64,000 bases of DNA from Distichodus sexfasciatus (taxonomy: Eukaryota > Chordata > Actinopteri > Characiformes > Distichodontidae): positions 25,441 through 89,440 of the forward strand of contig JAVGVS010000817.1 in NCBI GenBank assembly GCA_032718565.1, read 5' to 3'. Shown here piece by piece: positions 53,832 through 64,000 of this stretch. The notes under the pieces were generated by a model. That model was given only the letters and a program-made list of their open reading frames with translations. It did no database searches and was not told the origin of the DNA. The position numbers were made by a program, and so were the translations under genes. How positions within the stretch are numbered: position 1 is the stretch's first letter; each line of letters starts with the position of its first letter.

Positions 53832-54690
53832 GTGGTCTACCTACAGACCTACCAACTGACTGACCTACCTACTTACCAAATTACCTACCTACCTACAGTA
53901 TTGTACCTCCTGACTGACCAAGCGACCTACCTAGATACCTACCGACCCACCTACCAACTAACCTACTTACAACCTACCTTGCTTACTGACTGACCCAACT
54001 GGCTACCTACCTACCTACCCACCTACTGACCTGCCTACCAAACTACCTACCAAACGACTAACCTGTTGACTGATCAACAGACAGACTGACGATTTGACCT
54101 ACCTAGCTACCTACTAACAAACCAACTGACCTACCTAGCTACCTACCGACATGCTTGCCTACCTACTGACCGACCAGCTGAACTACCAGCCTAGATACTG
54201 AGCAATAAACTGACCTACCTAACCCTAACCGATCTACCTACTGACTGACCAGCCTACTGACCTACCTAGCTACCTACTGACTGACCCACCTACCAGCCTG
54301 CCTACCGAACTACCTACCTACCTACCAAACGACTGACCTGTCGACTGACCGACAGTCAGACTGACCGTGTGACCAACCTAACTACTTACTGACGAACCAA
54401 CTGACCTACCTATCTACCTACCGACCAACTGACTGAACTACCGACCTAGATACTGAGCAATAAACTGACCTACCTAGCCCTAACCAAGCTACCTACTGAC
54501 CTACCTACCGACTGACCATCCTACTGACCAACGAACTGACTTACCTAGCTACCTACCGACTGACCTACCTGCCTACCGAACTATCTACCAAACAACTGAC
54601 CAATCGACCGACCAACAGATTGACCGACTGACTGACCTGCCTAGCTACCTACTGACTGAACTGTTGAGCTATTTACTGATCTACCTGCTA
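53832..54690. repeat. CTAC/GACC simple repeat, array 2, about 860 bp
   Basis: Long run of ACCTACCTAC, GACTGACC and CTAGCTACC words with a 4-base pulse. Longer blocks repeat (for example GATACTGAGCAATAAACTGA at about 54195 and 54450), which indicates unequal duplication on a larger scale. Confidence 0.9.
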
Positions 54691-55224
54691 GAATGTGTGT
54701 GTCTAAAATAGTGATTTATATTATGACGCGTAACTGGTGATCCTGTAAGTCATGGAGCTGTAGAGAGACGACGGACAGAGAGAAATGTAAAAATAAATGT
54801 AATAAAAGTGAGAGACGGCGAGGACACGGAGCGCAGGACAAATAGAGCTGTTGAGAGCGGCTTAATTGAGTCTTTTATATTTAAAGTGTCTCTCTCGCTC
54901 TCGGAGTGTGAGATAAGGTGTGTGTGTGAGCAGGTGAGGACGCTGCTATCAACTCCCCACGAGACGCTCCCTCTCGTCTCGTCTGGTCTCGTCTGGGCTG
55001 CTCTCGATGGTATCTGTGTAAGTGGAGGTTTCCTGGAGTCTGTGATGAGCGGGAGCTGGGGAGTTGTTGTGATTATCATCTGGGATTAGGGACGTGCCGG
55101 GCGGAACACACGGGCTGATCCACCATCACGTACTGCAGCTCTCCTCACTACTGCCCTCTTCATAGGGATTATTCAAATATGCTCACTAGGATTGGCTGGA
55201 TTACGTTGATTGGTCCTGGTGACA
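54691..55224. other. Intron 2, noncoding
   Basis: No exon. Unique DNA with an overlapping pair of uninformative frames. Confidence 0.4.
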
Positions 55225-55480
55225 TTCACCTCTCTATCCGTCCATCCCTCCGTCCATCATCCCTCGTTCCACCCCTCCCTCCCTCCCTCCCTCCCTCCCT
55301 CTCTTCCTCCCTCTCTCCCTCCATCATTCCTCCCTCCCTCCCTCCACCCATCCCTCTCTCCCTCCATCCATCCATCCATCCCTCTCTCCCTACCTCCCTC
55401 CATCCCTCCCTCCATCCATCTCTCCCTCCATCCATCTCTCCCTCCCTCCCTCCCTCCCTCCATCCATCCCTCCATCTATT
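55225..55480. repeat. (CCCT)n and (CATC)n array
   Basis: CCCTCCCTCCCT alternates with CCATCCATCC. Proline/serine/histidine frames are compositional. Confidence 0.92.
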
Positions 55481-55809
55481 TTGCTCTCTAGTATTTATAT
55501 CTCTCTCCTTTTCTCTGTCTATCACTCTATCTCTCTCCATTACTATCTTCCTGTCTGTCTATGTATCTGTCTGTCTTCCTGTCTTTCTGTCTATCCGTCA
55601 GTTTGTCTTTCTCTCTTACTCCTTGTCTCTTTTTCTGTTTCTTTCTCTCTCTGCATATGTTAATCTCTCTATCACTCTAGCATTGTCTGTCTGTCTAAAT
55701 GTCTTTGTCTGACTATAATGCTCCCTCTTTATTTCTTTCTCTCTGTTTCTTTCTATTCATCTCTCTCTGTCTATCACGTTATCTCTCAGTATCTTCCTCT
55801 CTCTCTTTT

Positions 55810-55856
<47 letters not shown>

Positions 55857-55985
55857 GAATATTTCAGTTCATTTCTCTATCTGTCTGTCTACCATTCTCC
55901 CTCTCTCTCAGTATATTCCTGTCTATGTGATTCTGCCTTTCTTTCTCTGACTTTATCTGTCTGTCTATCCGTCCGTCCATCAGTC
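55481..55985. repeat. Pyrimidine-rich (CTGT)/(CTCT) tract with (TTTC)n
   Basis: CTGTCTGTCTAT and CTCTCTCT words; pure (TTTC)n at 55808-55856. Confidence 0.9.
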
Positions 55986-57159
55986 TATATGAATGTGTTT
56001 TTTTCTTTTTCCAAAATAATAGTTAACAAGTATAAAATAACTTGTGTGTCAATATTTGATATAATTAGTATTTTATTCATGTGTGTACTTTGACTTTTTT
56101 TACTTGCTCATTTAAAATGACCAAGAAAAAATATTTAATTAGAAAAATCTTTTTATGTAATTTTTTAAGCCAACTTTATGAAACTTGATGTTGAAGGTGT
56201 TTTTATTTCCATCTTATCCGTTTTTATAACTTGTGAATGTAGGCTTTCGATGTGAAACTCTTATACCTACTAGTCACACAAGCGCCACAGTAAGTGAAGC
56301 TCCATATTTTCAATGTATATTTGAAATTCTTATTTTTGTCTTAATAATAACTCTTATAATTCAACAGGTGAGCTTCTCCTGACTTCTCTCTGGCAGGAGT
56401 AAATGTTGTGTGTGTGTGTGTAATGCAGACTTTTTTTATATTAGTTTTCTTGACATCTTGCTTTGTTACCCCTGATGACTTGGCTGTGGCTAACCTGCAG
56501 CTCGGGCGGAGCGTTTCCCTGACCTTAGCTGTCACCGCCGCCACGCCGTTGTGGCGTCGTTAGAATGTAGCAGGCCTCAGCTGGCCGTGAGGGTGACGGA
56601 AGTTGAGACTGAACACACTGCTGCGCTTTACACACACGTTGTTTAGTTTCAGGGCCTGGGCTTCCTCATTAACCTCAGTTCGGTTTTTCGAGCTGACCGC
56701 CTTCGTTAGACGCTGCTCCGGTCCGGATCGATCGCTCACTGGTCCGGTTCGTCCTCTCTGACCGGAACGTCGGTGGAGGTCATTCAGGAGAGAGGGAGAT
56801 GACGGTCATGTGGCTCAGACTCCCACACTCGCCGCAGCGTCTGTTTTCTGTCACAATCCGATAGCAAATTAGATGGACCAGAGAGATCCGGCAGACTGAC
56901 GCTTCCAAATGAACATCAGTTTTTTCGAGCTGGGAAATAAAAACTTGCTCAACTTTTTCAGATGCGGATGGAGAGTTGTAACAACGCTTGCGGCTTAGCG
57001 ATTTCCTGAAGTTAAAGCGCGACACTGTGCATAGGTAGGGTGTAAATACAATAAAATAGAAGTTAAAACTGACTTAGTTTCTTAAAACTGGCTTTAACAA
57101 GTGACATAAAATCAAGATTATGAATTAGAAGTTAGGAAAATTGTAGAAACGCCTACATC
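55986..57159. other. Intron 2, noncoding
   Basis: AT-rich to 56350, then unique and balanced. No Suclg2-like exon. Confidence 0.4.
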
Positions 57160-60100
57160 CACACTATCTATCCATCCATCCATCCATCTATCCGTCCATC
57201 CATCCATCTATCCATCCATCCACACTATCTATCCGTCCATCCATCCATCCACACTATCTATCCGTCCCGTCGTCACTTTATCTACCCGTCCGTCACGTCC
57301 ATCCATCCATCCATCCATCCGCCTATCTGCCGTCCATCTAATCCATCACACTATCTATCGTCCATCCATCCATCCATCCATCCATCCCATCCACTATCTG
57401 CCGATCCCATCCATCCATCCATCACACTATCTATCCGTCCATCCATCCATCCACACTATCTGTCGTCCATCCATCCATCCATCTATCCATCCATCCACAC
57501 TATCCTATCCGTCCATCCATCCATCCATCCATCCACTATCTGTCAATCCCATCCATCCATCCATCCACACTATCTATCGTTAATCCATCCATCCATCCAC
57601 ACTATCTCAATAGTCCATCATCCATCCATCCATCCATCCATCCACACACTATCTATCAATTATCCCATCCATCACTATCTATAAATCCTCCATCCTCACA
57701 CTATCTATCCGTCCATCCATCCATCCGTCCCGTCATCCATCCACACTATCTATCCGTCAAGTCCATCCATCCATCCACCATATATCTATCCGTCCATCCA
57801 TCCATCCATCCATATCTATCATCGTCCATCCATCCATCCATCCACACCTCTATCCGTCTATCCATCTATCTATCTATCTATCTATCTATCCGTCCATCCG
57901 TCCATCTATCCATCCATCCATCCATCCATCTATCTCTCTATCTGTCCATCCATCCATCCATCATCCATCCACTATCTATCCGTCCATCCATCCATCCATC
58001 CATCATCCACTATCTATCCAAATAAAATCCCATCCATCCATCCACTATCTGTCCGTCATCCATCCATCCATCCACACTATCTATCCGTCCATCCATCCAT
58101 CCACATATCTATCCGTCCATCCATCCATCCACATCCATCCTATCTATCAAATCCGTCCATCCATCCATCCACACTATCTATCCGTCCATCCGTCCATCCA
58201 TCCATCATCCATCCATCCATCCACTCTATCTGTCCGTCCATCCATCCATCCATCCATCCATCCACACTATCTATCTGTCCATCCATCCATCCATCCATCC
58301 ACACTATCTATCCGTCCATCCATCATCCATCCATCCATCCATCCATCCACACTATCTATCCGTCCATCCATCCATCCATCCACACTATCACCTATCGTCC
58401 ATCCATCCATCCACACCTATCTATCCGTCATCCATCCATCCATCCACACTATCTATCAAATCCCGTATCCATCCCACCATCCATCCATCCACACTATCTA
58501 TCCAGAATCCCGTCCTCCATCCATCCACTATCTATCGTCCATCAAGTCCATCCATCCATCCATCCATCCACTCTATCTGTCCGTCCCGTATCCATCATCC
58601 ATCCACTATCTATCCGTCCATCCATCCATCCATCCATCCATCCACACTATCTCTCCGATCCGTCCATCCATCCATCCACACTATCTGTCGTCCATCCATC
58701 CATCCATCCACACTATCTATCCGTCCATCCATCCATCCACTATCTATCGACCGTCCGTCCATCCATCCATCCACACTATCTATCCGTCCGTCCATCCATC
58801 ACACTTCTCTATCAAGTCCATCAGTCCATCTACATCCATCCATCCATCCACTCTGCTCACAACCAGTCCATCCATCCATCCATCCATCATCCATCCATCC
58901 ACTATCTATCCATTCCATCCATCCATCCATCCATCCATCCACACTATCTATCCGTCCATCCATCCATCCACTATCTATCCGTCCATCCATCCATCCATCC
59001 ACACTATCTATCCGTCCATCCATCCATCCATCCACACTATCTATCCGTCCATCCATCCATCCATCCATCCATCCACACTATCCGTCCATCCATCCATCCA
59101 CACTATCCGTCCATCCATCCATCCATCCACACTATCCGTCCATCCATCCATCCATCCACACTATCAAGTCCATCCATCCACACTATCTATCAGGTCCATC
59201 CCATCCATCCATCCGTCCGTCACATCCACTTTATCTATCGGTCCATCCATCCATCCATCCATCCATCCACATATCTGTCCGTCCATCCATCCATCCACAC
59301 TATCTATCCAGTCCATCCATCCATCCATCATCCACACCGTCTATCCATCCATCCATCCATCCATCCATCCATCCACACTATCTATCCGTCCATCCATCCT
59401 CCATCCATCCACACTATCTATCCGTCCATCCATCCATCCATCCATCCATCCATCCATCCACACTATCTATCCGTCCATCCATCCATCCACACTATCTATC
59501 CCTTCATCCATCCATCCACACTATCTATCCATCCATCCATCCATCCATCCACACTATTTATCTGTCCATCCATCCATCCATCATCCATCCACACCTCTAT
59601 CAAATCTCCATCCACACTATCTATCCGTCCATCCATCCATCCATCCATCCATCCACACTATCTGTCCATCCGTCCATCCATCCACACCTATCTATCCGTC
59701 GTCCCATCCATCCATCACACTATATCTATCCCGTCCCATCCATCCATCCACTATCTATCGTCCATCCATCCATCCATCCACACTTTATCATCGTCCATCC
59801 ATCCATCCATCCCACACTATCATCAAGTCATCCATCCATCCATCCATCCACTATCTATCAAATCCATCCATCCATCCATCCATCCATCCACACTATCTAT
59901 CCGTCCATCCATCCACTATCTATCCTTCATCCATCCATCCACACTATCTATCCGTCCATCCATCCATCCATCCATCCATCCACACTATCTATCCATCCAT
60001 CCATCCATCCATCCACACTATCTATCCGTCCATCCATCCATCCATCCACACTATCTGTCCGCATCCATCCATCCATCCACACTATCTGTCCATCCATCCA

Positions 60101-61150
60101 TCCATCACACTATCTATCGTCCGTCCATCCATCCATCCACTATCTATCCGTCCATCCATCCATCCATCCATCCATCCACACTATCTATCCGTCCGTCCAT
60201 CCATCCATCCACACTATCTGTCCGTCCATCCATCAATCCATCCATCCACACTATCTATCGTCCCCGTCATCCACCTATCTATCCCTTCATCCATCCGTCA
60301 CACTATCTATCTGAGTCCATCATCCATCCATCCACACTAACTCTATCTGTCCATCCATCCATCCATCCATCCATCCATCCACACTATCTATCCGTCCATC
60401 CATCCATCCATCCACACTATCTGTCCATCCATCCATCCATCCATCCACACTATCTGTCCATCCATCCATCCATCCATCACACTATCTGTCAGTCCATCCA
60501 TCCGTCCATCCACTATCTATCCGTCCATCCATCCATCCACACTATCTGTCCGTCCATCCATCCACACTATCTATCCGTCCATCCATCCATCCATCCATCC
60601 ACACTATCTGTCCATCCATCCATCCGTCCACACTATCTATCCGTCCGTCCATCCATCTACCACACTATCTATCCGTCCGTCCATCCATCCATCCACACTA
60701 TCTATCCGTCCATCCATCCATCCATCCACACTATCTATCAGGTCAAGTCCGTCCATCCATCCACACTGTCTATCCGTCCATCCGTCATCCACTATCTATC
60801 CGTCCATCCATCCATCTACCCATCTCTGTCATCCATCCATCCACCCATCTTCATCTATCCGTCATCCATCTACCTATCTATGTCATCCATCCACACTATC
60901 TATCCGGTCATCCATCCATCCGTCCATCCATCCAACCATCTCTCACAGTATCCATCCACCATCTATCCGTCCATCCATCCATCCGTCCATCCATCCACAC
61001 TATCTATCCGTCCATCCATCCGTCCATCCATCCACACTATCTATCCGTCCATCCATCCATCCATCCATCCTATCTATCCATTTGTCTACTGTATCTTTCT
61101 ATCCATCCATTCACTGTATTTATCCATCCATTTCACTATCTATCTGTCCG
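57160..61150. repeat. CATC satellite with CACACTATCTATCCGT higher-order unit, about 4 kb
   Basis: (CCATC)-type blocks of variable length are punctuated by CACACTATCTATCCGTC, giving a unit of about 29-50 bp repeated throughout (for example at 57221 and 57250). Many irregular units (AAATCCCATCC, CAAGTCC, CCGTCCCGT) break the period. MDGWMDG-type frames on the minus strand are translation artefacts. The array starts next to a unique CTACATCCACACTATC. Confidence 0.95.
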
Positions 61151-61400
61151 TCCGTCCTTGCATCCGTTCTTGCATCCGTCCTTCCATCCGTCCTTCCATC
61201 CGTCTTTCCATCCGTCTTTCCATCCGTCTTTCCATCTGTCTTTCCATCCATCCGTCCTTCCATCCATCCGTCCTTCCATCCATCCGTCCTTCCATCATCC
61301 GTCCATCCATCCGTCTTTCTGTCGTGCTGCTTCACATGCATCCATCGTCCTTCCATCCGTCTTTCCATCCATTGTATTAATTCTGTTTATCCATCCTATT
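61151..61400. repeat. CCATCCGTCCTT 12 bp sub-array at the satellite edge
   Basis: Units of CATCCGTCCTTC and CATCCGTCTTTC, distinct from the main satellite and less noisy. It ends near 'ccattgtattaattc'. Confidence 0.88.
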
Positions 61401-62094
61401 TATTCCTCCACCCTGAGTTTTGGGTGAAAATGTCACGGTTTCTGTTTTTAGCTTTCGATTGTAGTTGGTTTTTCCATCCGAGGGCTGTCCAGCTTTCAGA
61501 CGGTGTGTCTCGTCAGGATAATGATGATAATTCTTCAGATGTCTCAGAGTGAGGATTTTGAAGTGGCGGTGTAGGTGACGGAGTTCTTTTTCTTCACTCG
61601 TCCTTGAGAAGCCAGACGCGTTAACCAATATACACCTCGCATTAAGCGGGTTATTGAGCGTGGCAGCGTGTCCGGCTTGCGGCGGGCGGCTGAGCTCTCT
61701 GTGAACAACCGTGTTTGCGAGGACGTACGCAGCCGACAAGGAATTGATCATGCGCCCGGTGTTAACTCCCACGGGCACAAATCCGGTTGTTGGGTTTTTT
61801 GGGCGAAGATCTCCCCAAAAGGCCGCGGGCGTGGCGAGCCTTTCGAGAAATAACAAGTAATGCTGGGATGAAAACTTCATTTCCACACTTTCCGCCGAGA
61901 CGTTTATCCAAATATGTTATCGGATCTTTCTGAGTCTTTATGACGAGCATAGCAGCTTACCTGAGGGGCGTGGTTTGGTGCGGTGGGACGAGGCTCGTCT
62001 CCACGGCAACGGGGCGATTTAATAGCGATGCCAATCAGACCGTTAACCGGAGAACAGCCCAGAGCCAAGAGCAACTTCCTTTACTGCCATCTCT
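61401..62094. other. Intron 2, unique noncoding
   Basis: No Suclg2-like exon. Frames at 61377-61886 lack known domains. Confidence 0.4.
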
Positions 62095-62405
62095 TCTCCA
62101 CAAGTCTCCTCCTGTCTCTTCGTTCTCCCTCCTCCTCCTCTCCTCCTCCCCTCTTTGCTCCTCCTCCTCCTCTTCCTCCTCCTCCTCCTCCTCCTCTTCT
62201 TCTTCTTCTTCTGCCTCCTCTTCCTCTTCTTCTGCCACCTCCTCCTCTTCTGCCTCCACCACCTCCTCCTCCTCTTCTTCTGCCTCCTTCTCTTCTTCCT
62301 CTTCTGCCTCCACCTCCTCCTCTGCCTCCTCCTTCTCTTCTTCTTCTTCTTCTTCTTCTTCTTCTTTTTTCTGCCTCCTTTCTCCTTCTCCTCTTCCTCC
62401 TCCAT
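62095..62405. repeat. (CCT)n/(CTT)n trinucleotide polypyrimidine tract
   Basis: Pyrimidine-only for long stretches on the + strand. Serine, leucine or glutamate/arginine runs in all frames are compositional. Confidence 0.93.
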
Positions 62406-63049
62406 AGCTAAATATTCCCCAAATTAATTAGCACTCACAGAGGGATTTGGTGTTTTCTCTGTGTACTTGTAGATCCTTTTGTGGCCTAAAGCACCGGCAG
62501 GAACGCGGTGGAGGAGAAAAGAATGTTTTGTTGAAGGTGGGACATGTAACTGTTGGTGTTCAGTGGGATTGTGTGACGGTGGTTAGAGCCTCAGGGCTGC
62601 TCTTGCTGCGGTGTTGTCGGTGTTTCTCCTGCAGGAGTGAGGGATGATGAACTCCTTCTGGTTTTACGGCGTACTGCGGCGTGTGGTGACGCGTAGCGAT
62701 GGCAGCGCCGATGTTAACGAGCTTTTGTGATTTTGTGTTTGTAAATGGGGAGGTGCAGGTTAATGAGCTCAGATCACACGCTCATTAAGTAACGACACAC
62801 ACCAACGTACTGACGGAGGAATTAGAAAGTGTAAATTACAAACATCAACCTCCACAGTCCTGATCCCTCCCTCCCACTCTCTCTCTCTCTCTCTCTCTCT
62901 AAATATGAGGCTCTGTCCATCTTGGACTTTCACGTGCCACTGACCCATTTTACTACACACCTCCTTATACGTTACACTTCATCCATCCATCCATCACCTT
63001 CCTATTTACAACCAAATACTCTCAAGTCCTGCTAATGTCTCCTTCCATT
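62406..63049. other. Last part of intron 2; (CT)n at 62877-62900
   Basis: No exon. A short CATC run lies at 62981-62995. Confidence 0.45.
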
Positions 63050-63103
63050 CTTCTTCCCTCTCTCTCTCTTCATCCCTCTCCTCCTCTCTCTCTCTCTCCG
63101 TCA

Positions 63104-63152
<49 letters not shown>
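63050..63152 (+). promoter_or_regulatory. suclg2: Exon 3 acceptor: (TC)n microsatellite as polypyrimidine tract
   Basis: CT-rich from about 63050, and uninterrupted (TC)n for some 40 bases up to CAG (63150-63152). A pure pyrimidine tract this long should bind U2AF and PTB strongly (established preferences), so the acceptor should be strong but length-polymorphic. Confidence 0.8.
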
Positions 63153-63252
63153 ATGCTAAAGAGATTGTGCTGAAGGCTCAGATCCTGGCAGGAGGTCGGG
63201 GTAAAGGAGTGTTTGACAGCGGCCTGAAAGGTGGAGTGCATTTAACCAGAGA
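63153..63252 (+). CDS. suclg2: suclg2 exon 3: ATP-grasp nucleotide-binding segment
   Basis: With the A from exon 2 it encodes NAKEIVLKAQILAGGRGKGV then FDSGLKGGVHLTR, followed by two bases (GA) of the next codon, expected to be Asp. KAQ and GGRGKG are the conserved nucleotide-binding Lys and Gly-rich loop of the ATP-grasp domain shared with bacterial SucC. VFDSGLKGGVHLT is specific to the GTP-forming beta subunit. Acceptor AG at 63151-63152; donor GA|GTGAGT at 63253-63258, consensus, phase 2. The three exons give 103 complete codons; the remaining roughly 75% of the protein lies beyond the right edge. Confidence 0.97.
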
Positions 63253-64000
63253 GTGAGTGTCTGAGCTGCACTCCTTCACTACGGTCCTCCACTCCATCCT
63301 CTCTTTTGTTCTGTCTTTTCTCTCTCTTTTTTCATGCAGAAGAAAATAAAGTAAAATCACTTCCTCCAAGTTTGCCCCTCCTTATTTGTGACCCTCCACG
63401 GCAAAACCAGACGCTTGTCGCGACAGAGGTTTCCGAGAAAAACGAGCGTTTATGTTGCGTGGGGTAAAATGTTGGATTTTTTGTTTTTAGTGTTTTGAAA
63501 CAGTGGAAGGTCTGTACTGTACTGTTGTGAATAAATTTGGCTGAAAAACTTACCCTTTCCATCCTAAAAAGGTGACTTTCTTGAGGTGAGGAATTCAATT
63601 CCAGCAGAATGTTAAAAGTTTGTGTTTTGACCGCTCTACTTCAATATTTACGCTAAATCCACTGGTTGACTAGCGTGAAGATATTTCTCCAGAATCCATC
63701 TCCGTCTCCCGAGTTCAGTTAACCTAACGCAGGTAGGCTATCCGTGTGGCTGTGAATGCAGCGTAGGCTAGCGTAAATGCAAACGTAGCCGCGACCGCAC
63801 CAAGCGTCTGTGAGTGCTACGGCGATAGTCAACTTCGACGGCAGATTTCTCCGTTTCTCACTTGGCGTGACAGGAGAAACCCGACTCCTTTGAATGTTGA
63901 TATCTCAGCCATATGTCGTCCCATTCATTCCATATAGGTATCGTTTTGAAGCTTGATTTATGCCCTTTCATGAAAACATAATAACTCAATTTTGAAAATT
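63253..64000 (+). other. suclg2 intron 3, 5' part
   Basis: No exon. From about 63388 ('tgtgaccctccacggcaaaa') onward the sequence resembles the end of a TGTGACCC-type repeat that could extend past the window, but its other end is not visible. Confidence 0.4.

Noticed and set aside
55179..55712. 177-codon Pro/Ser/His-rich frame and its minus-strand shadow
   Set aside because: Translation of CCCT/CATC repeats.
58610..59068. MDGWMDG repeat proteins on the minus strand
   Set aside because: Translation of the CATC satellite.
62035..62427. Poly-Ser, poly-Leu and poly-Glu frames
   Set aside because: Trinucleotide CCT/CTT tract; all six frames behave alike.

Overview
The window is a piece of a vertebrate nuclear genome, almost certainly a teleost fish. 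It has spliced exons with GT-AG boundaries, a CpG-rich promoter, long introns, dense microsatellites, tRNA-derived SINEs (one type with a fish L2-LINE 3' tail), Tc1/mariner, pogo-like, hAT-like and Helitron elements, and non-LTR retrotransposon 3' ends. There are no operons, bacterial genes or CRISPR arrays. I cannot name the species from the sequence.

Only one host gene is recognised: suclg2, the GTP-specific beta subunit of mitochondrial succinyl-CoA ligase, on the + strand. Three coding exons are visible: exon 1 at 25107-25175 (start codon and transit peptide), exon 2 at 39884-40025 and exon 3 at 63153-63252. The exons join in frame to 103 complete codons plus two bases of the next, and the gene continues past the right edge. 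Intron 1 is 14.7 kb and intron 2 is 23.1 kb. The 25 kb upstream of exon 1 holds no coding exon that I can defend.

Layout. 1-25 kb: intergenic, with a 44-47 bp minisatellite (0.9-1.4 kb), nested SINEs, a probable solo LTR (3.5-3.9 kb), SINEs with three and four tandem tRNA-like heads (4.8-5.2 and 6.5-7.1 kb), polypurine blocks (5.5-5.9, 9.2-9.5, 11.7-12.6 kb), two inverted-repeat DNA elements (8.9 and 10.5 kb), a SINE with clear target duplications (13 kb), two LINE 3' ends (14.2 and 19.7-20.5 kb) and polypyrimidine minisatellites (16.3, 17.2, 24.4 kb). 25-40 kb: CpG promoter, exon 1 and intron 1, with a fold-back Tc1-like element (30.1-30.7 kb), a 700 bp polypyrimidine tract (32 kb), a pogo-like MITE (37.7 kb) and a CT higher-order array (38.8 kb). 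40-63 kb: exon 2 and intron 2, with a 152 bp tandem repeat just after exon 2, a hAT-like element inside a SINE (41.9-42.6 kb), a 753 bp deleted Helitron (44.1-44.9 kb), a dispersed minisatellite (46-49.6 kb), CTAC/GACC simple DNA (53-54.7 kb), a 4.2 kb CATC satellite (57.2-61.4 kb) and a CCT/CTT tract (62.1-62.4 kb). Exon 3 follows a (TC)n tract that serves as its polypyrimidine tract.

The most interesting signal is at exon 2. A (TG)n run lies against its 3' splice site, where a polypyrimidine tract would be expected, and an (AC)17 run lies just after its 5' splice site. In the transcript these runs are complementary and could loop out the exon. Exon 2 skipping would place a stop codon seven codons into exon 3. 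The tandem-headed SINEs and the Helitron with a fused Rep/helicase remnant ORF come next in interest.
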